The notes under the pieces were generated by a model. It saw only the letters and a list, made by a program, of their open reading frames with translations, was not told the origin of the DNA and searched no databases. A stretch of 64,000 nt of DNA from positions 39,755 to 103,754 of the forward strand of contig CALUWI010000011.1 of NCBI GenBank assembly GCA_944324465.1, written 5' to 3'. The DNA is from an uncultured Mucispirillum sp. Lineage in GTDB: Bacteria; Chrysiogenota; Deferribacteres; Deferribacterales; Mucispirillaceae. The position numbers and the translations under genes are program-made. Positions 63,870 through 64,000 of this stretch are shown in pieces; the stretch's first letter is position 1, and each line of letters begins with the position of its first letter.

Positions 63870-64000
63870 TTATTTTATATTTTCTATATATTTTAAATAT
63901 TTTTTATTCATTAACATATCATACCATTCTTCTGGTACAGGATAACTTGTTAATTTTAAAAACTTTTCTGCTTTCTCATAACTTAATTTATCAAATTCAG
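63870..64000 (-). CDS. C-terminal fragment of an unidentified protein (cut by window end)
   Basis: The last 43 codons of a minus-strand gene, ending LMNKKYLKYIENIK before TAA at 63872-63870. Other residues read YEKAEKFLKLTSYPVPEEWY. The frame is open to the window edge and its codon style fits its neighbours. Too little is present to name a family. Confidence 0.5.
   Translation of the reverse strand, partial: EFDKLSYEKAEKFLKLTSYPVPEEWYDMLMNKKYLKYIENIK

Overview
The window is compact, AT-rich chromosome (roughly one third G+C by eye) from a Gram-negative bacterium. It has many lipoproteins with lipobox signals, an alpha-2-macroglobulin/PBP1C pair, Sec and Tat exported redox proteins, a futalosine-pathway menaquinone gene (mqnA), multihaem cytochromes and molybdoenzyme chaperones. 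This fits an anaerobically respiring host-associated bacterium. My best guess is a member of the Deferribacterota such as Mucispirillum, but that rests on gene content and base composition, not on a marker gene. I saw no IS element, prophage, CRISPR array or plasmid function. All three tRNA genes are intact.

Layout. 1-9872 (minus): a chemoreceptor, a large alpha-2-macroglobulin lipoprotein and PBP1C, the last cut by the window start. 10161-16168 (plus): a tight run ispB-apbE-maf-acyl-CoA ligase-priA. 16170-18193 (minus): coaBC and a stomatin-like protein. 18296-21039: yicC, a Sel1 protein, an unannotated 38-residue membrane peptide and two orphan genes. 21057-23392 (minus): a stand-alone trpB preceded by a strongly degenerate TrpC-TrpF-like gene. 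23737-31260 (plus): tRNA-Gly and a housekeeping string (UPF0434, nnr, tsaE, valS, a cysteine-free thioredoxin-fold protein, trxB, rsmI). 31365-36737 (minus): a membrane protein, a large TPR lipoprotein, a zinc-ribbon coiled-coil protein, a NIF3 protein and a CAU tRNA.

36902-45794 is the most interesting block. A TorD-like chaperone gene converges on a rhodanese lipoprotein gene. Divergently from the latter runs a seven-gene operon encoding a Tat-exported molybdopterin oxidoreductase of the polysulfide/thiosulfate reductase type, its four-cluster ferredoxin subunit, a FdnI/PhsC-like cytochrome b, and directly coupled to these a Rieske protein, a cytochrome b6, a subunit-IV-like protein and a four-haem cytochrome c. 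The second half is a complete quinol:cytochrome c oxidoreductase. Two further TorD-like genes lie within 15 kb.

45884-63487 is mixed: a lone OppD-type ATPase with an SspB-like adaptor, mqnA, torD 2, mtnA with a class II aldolase (a probable DHAP shunt for nucleoside by-products), a TAXI-type binding protein, torD 3, a polar amino acid ABC transporter followed by ybaK, a tetrahaem flavocytochrome c lipoprotein of the fumarate reductase type, an EamA exporter, a ZIP metal transporter, a YeiH-family membrane protein and carB. The window ends with tRNA-Phe and a gene fragment on the minus strand.

Common themes are translational coupling (TAATG or ATGA stop/start overlaps recur), TTG or GTG starts supported by good ribosome binding sites, and respiration-linked exported proteins spread over several loci.
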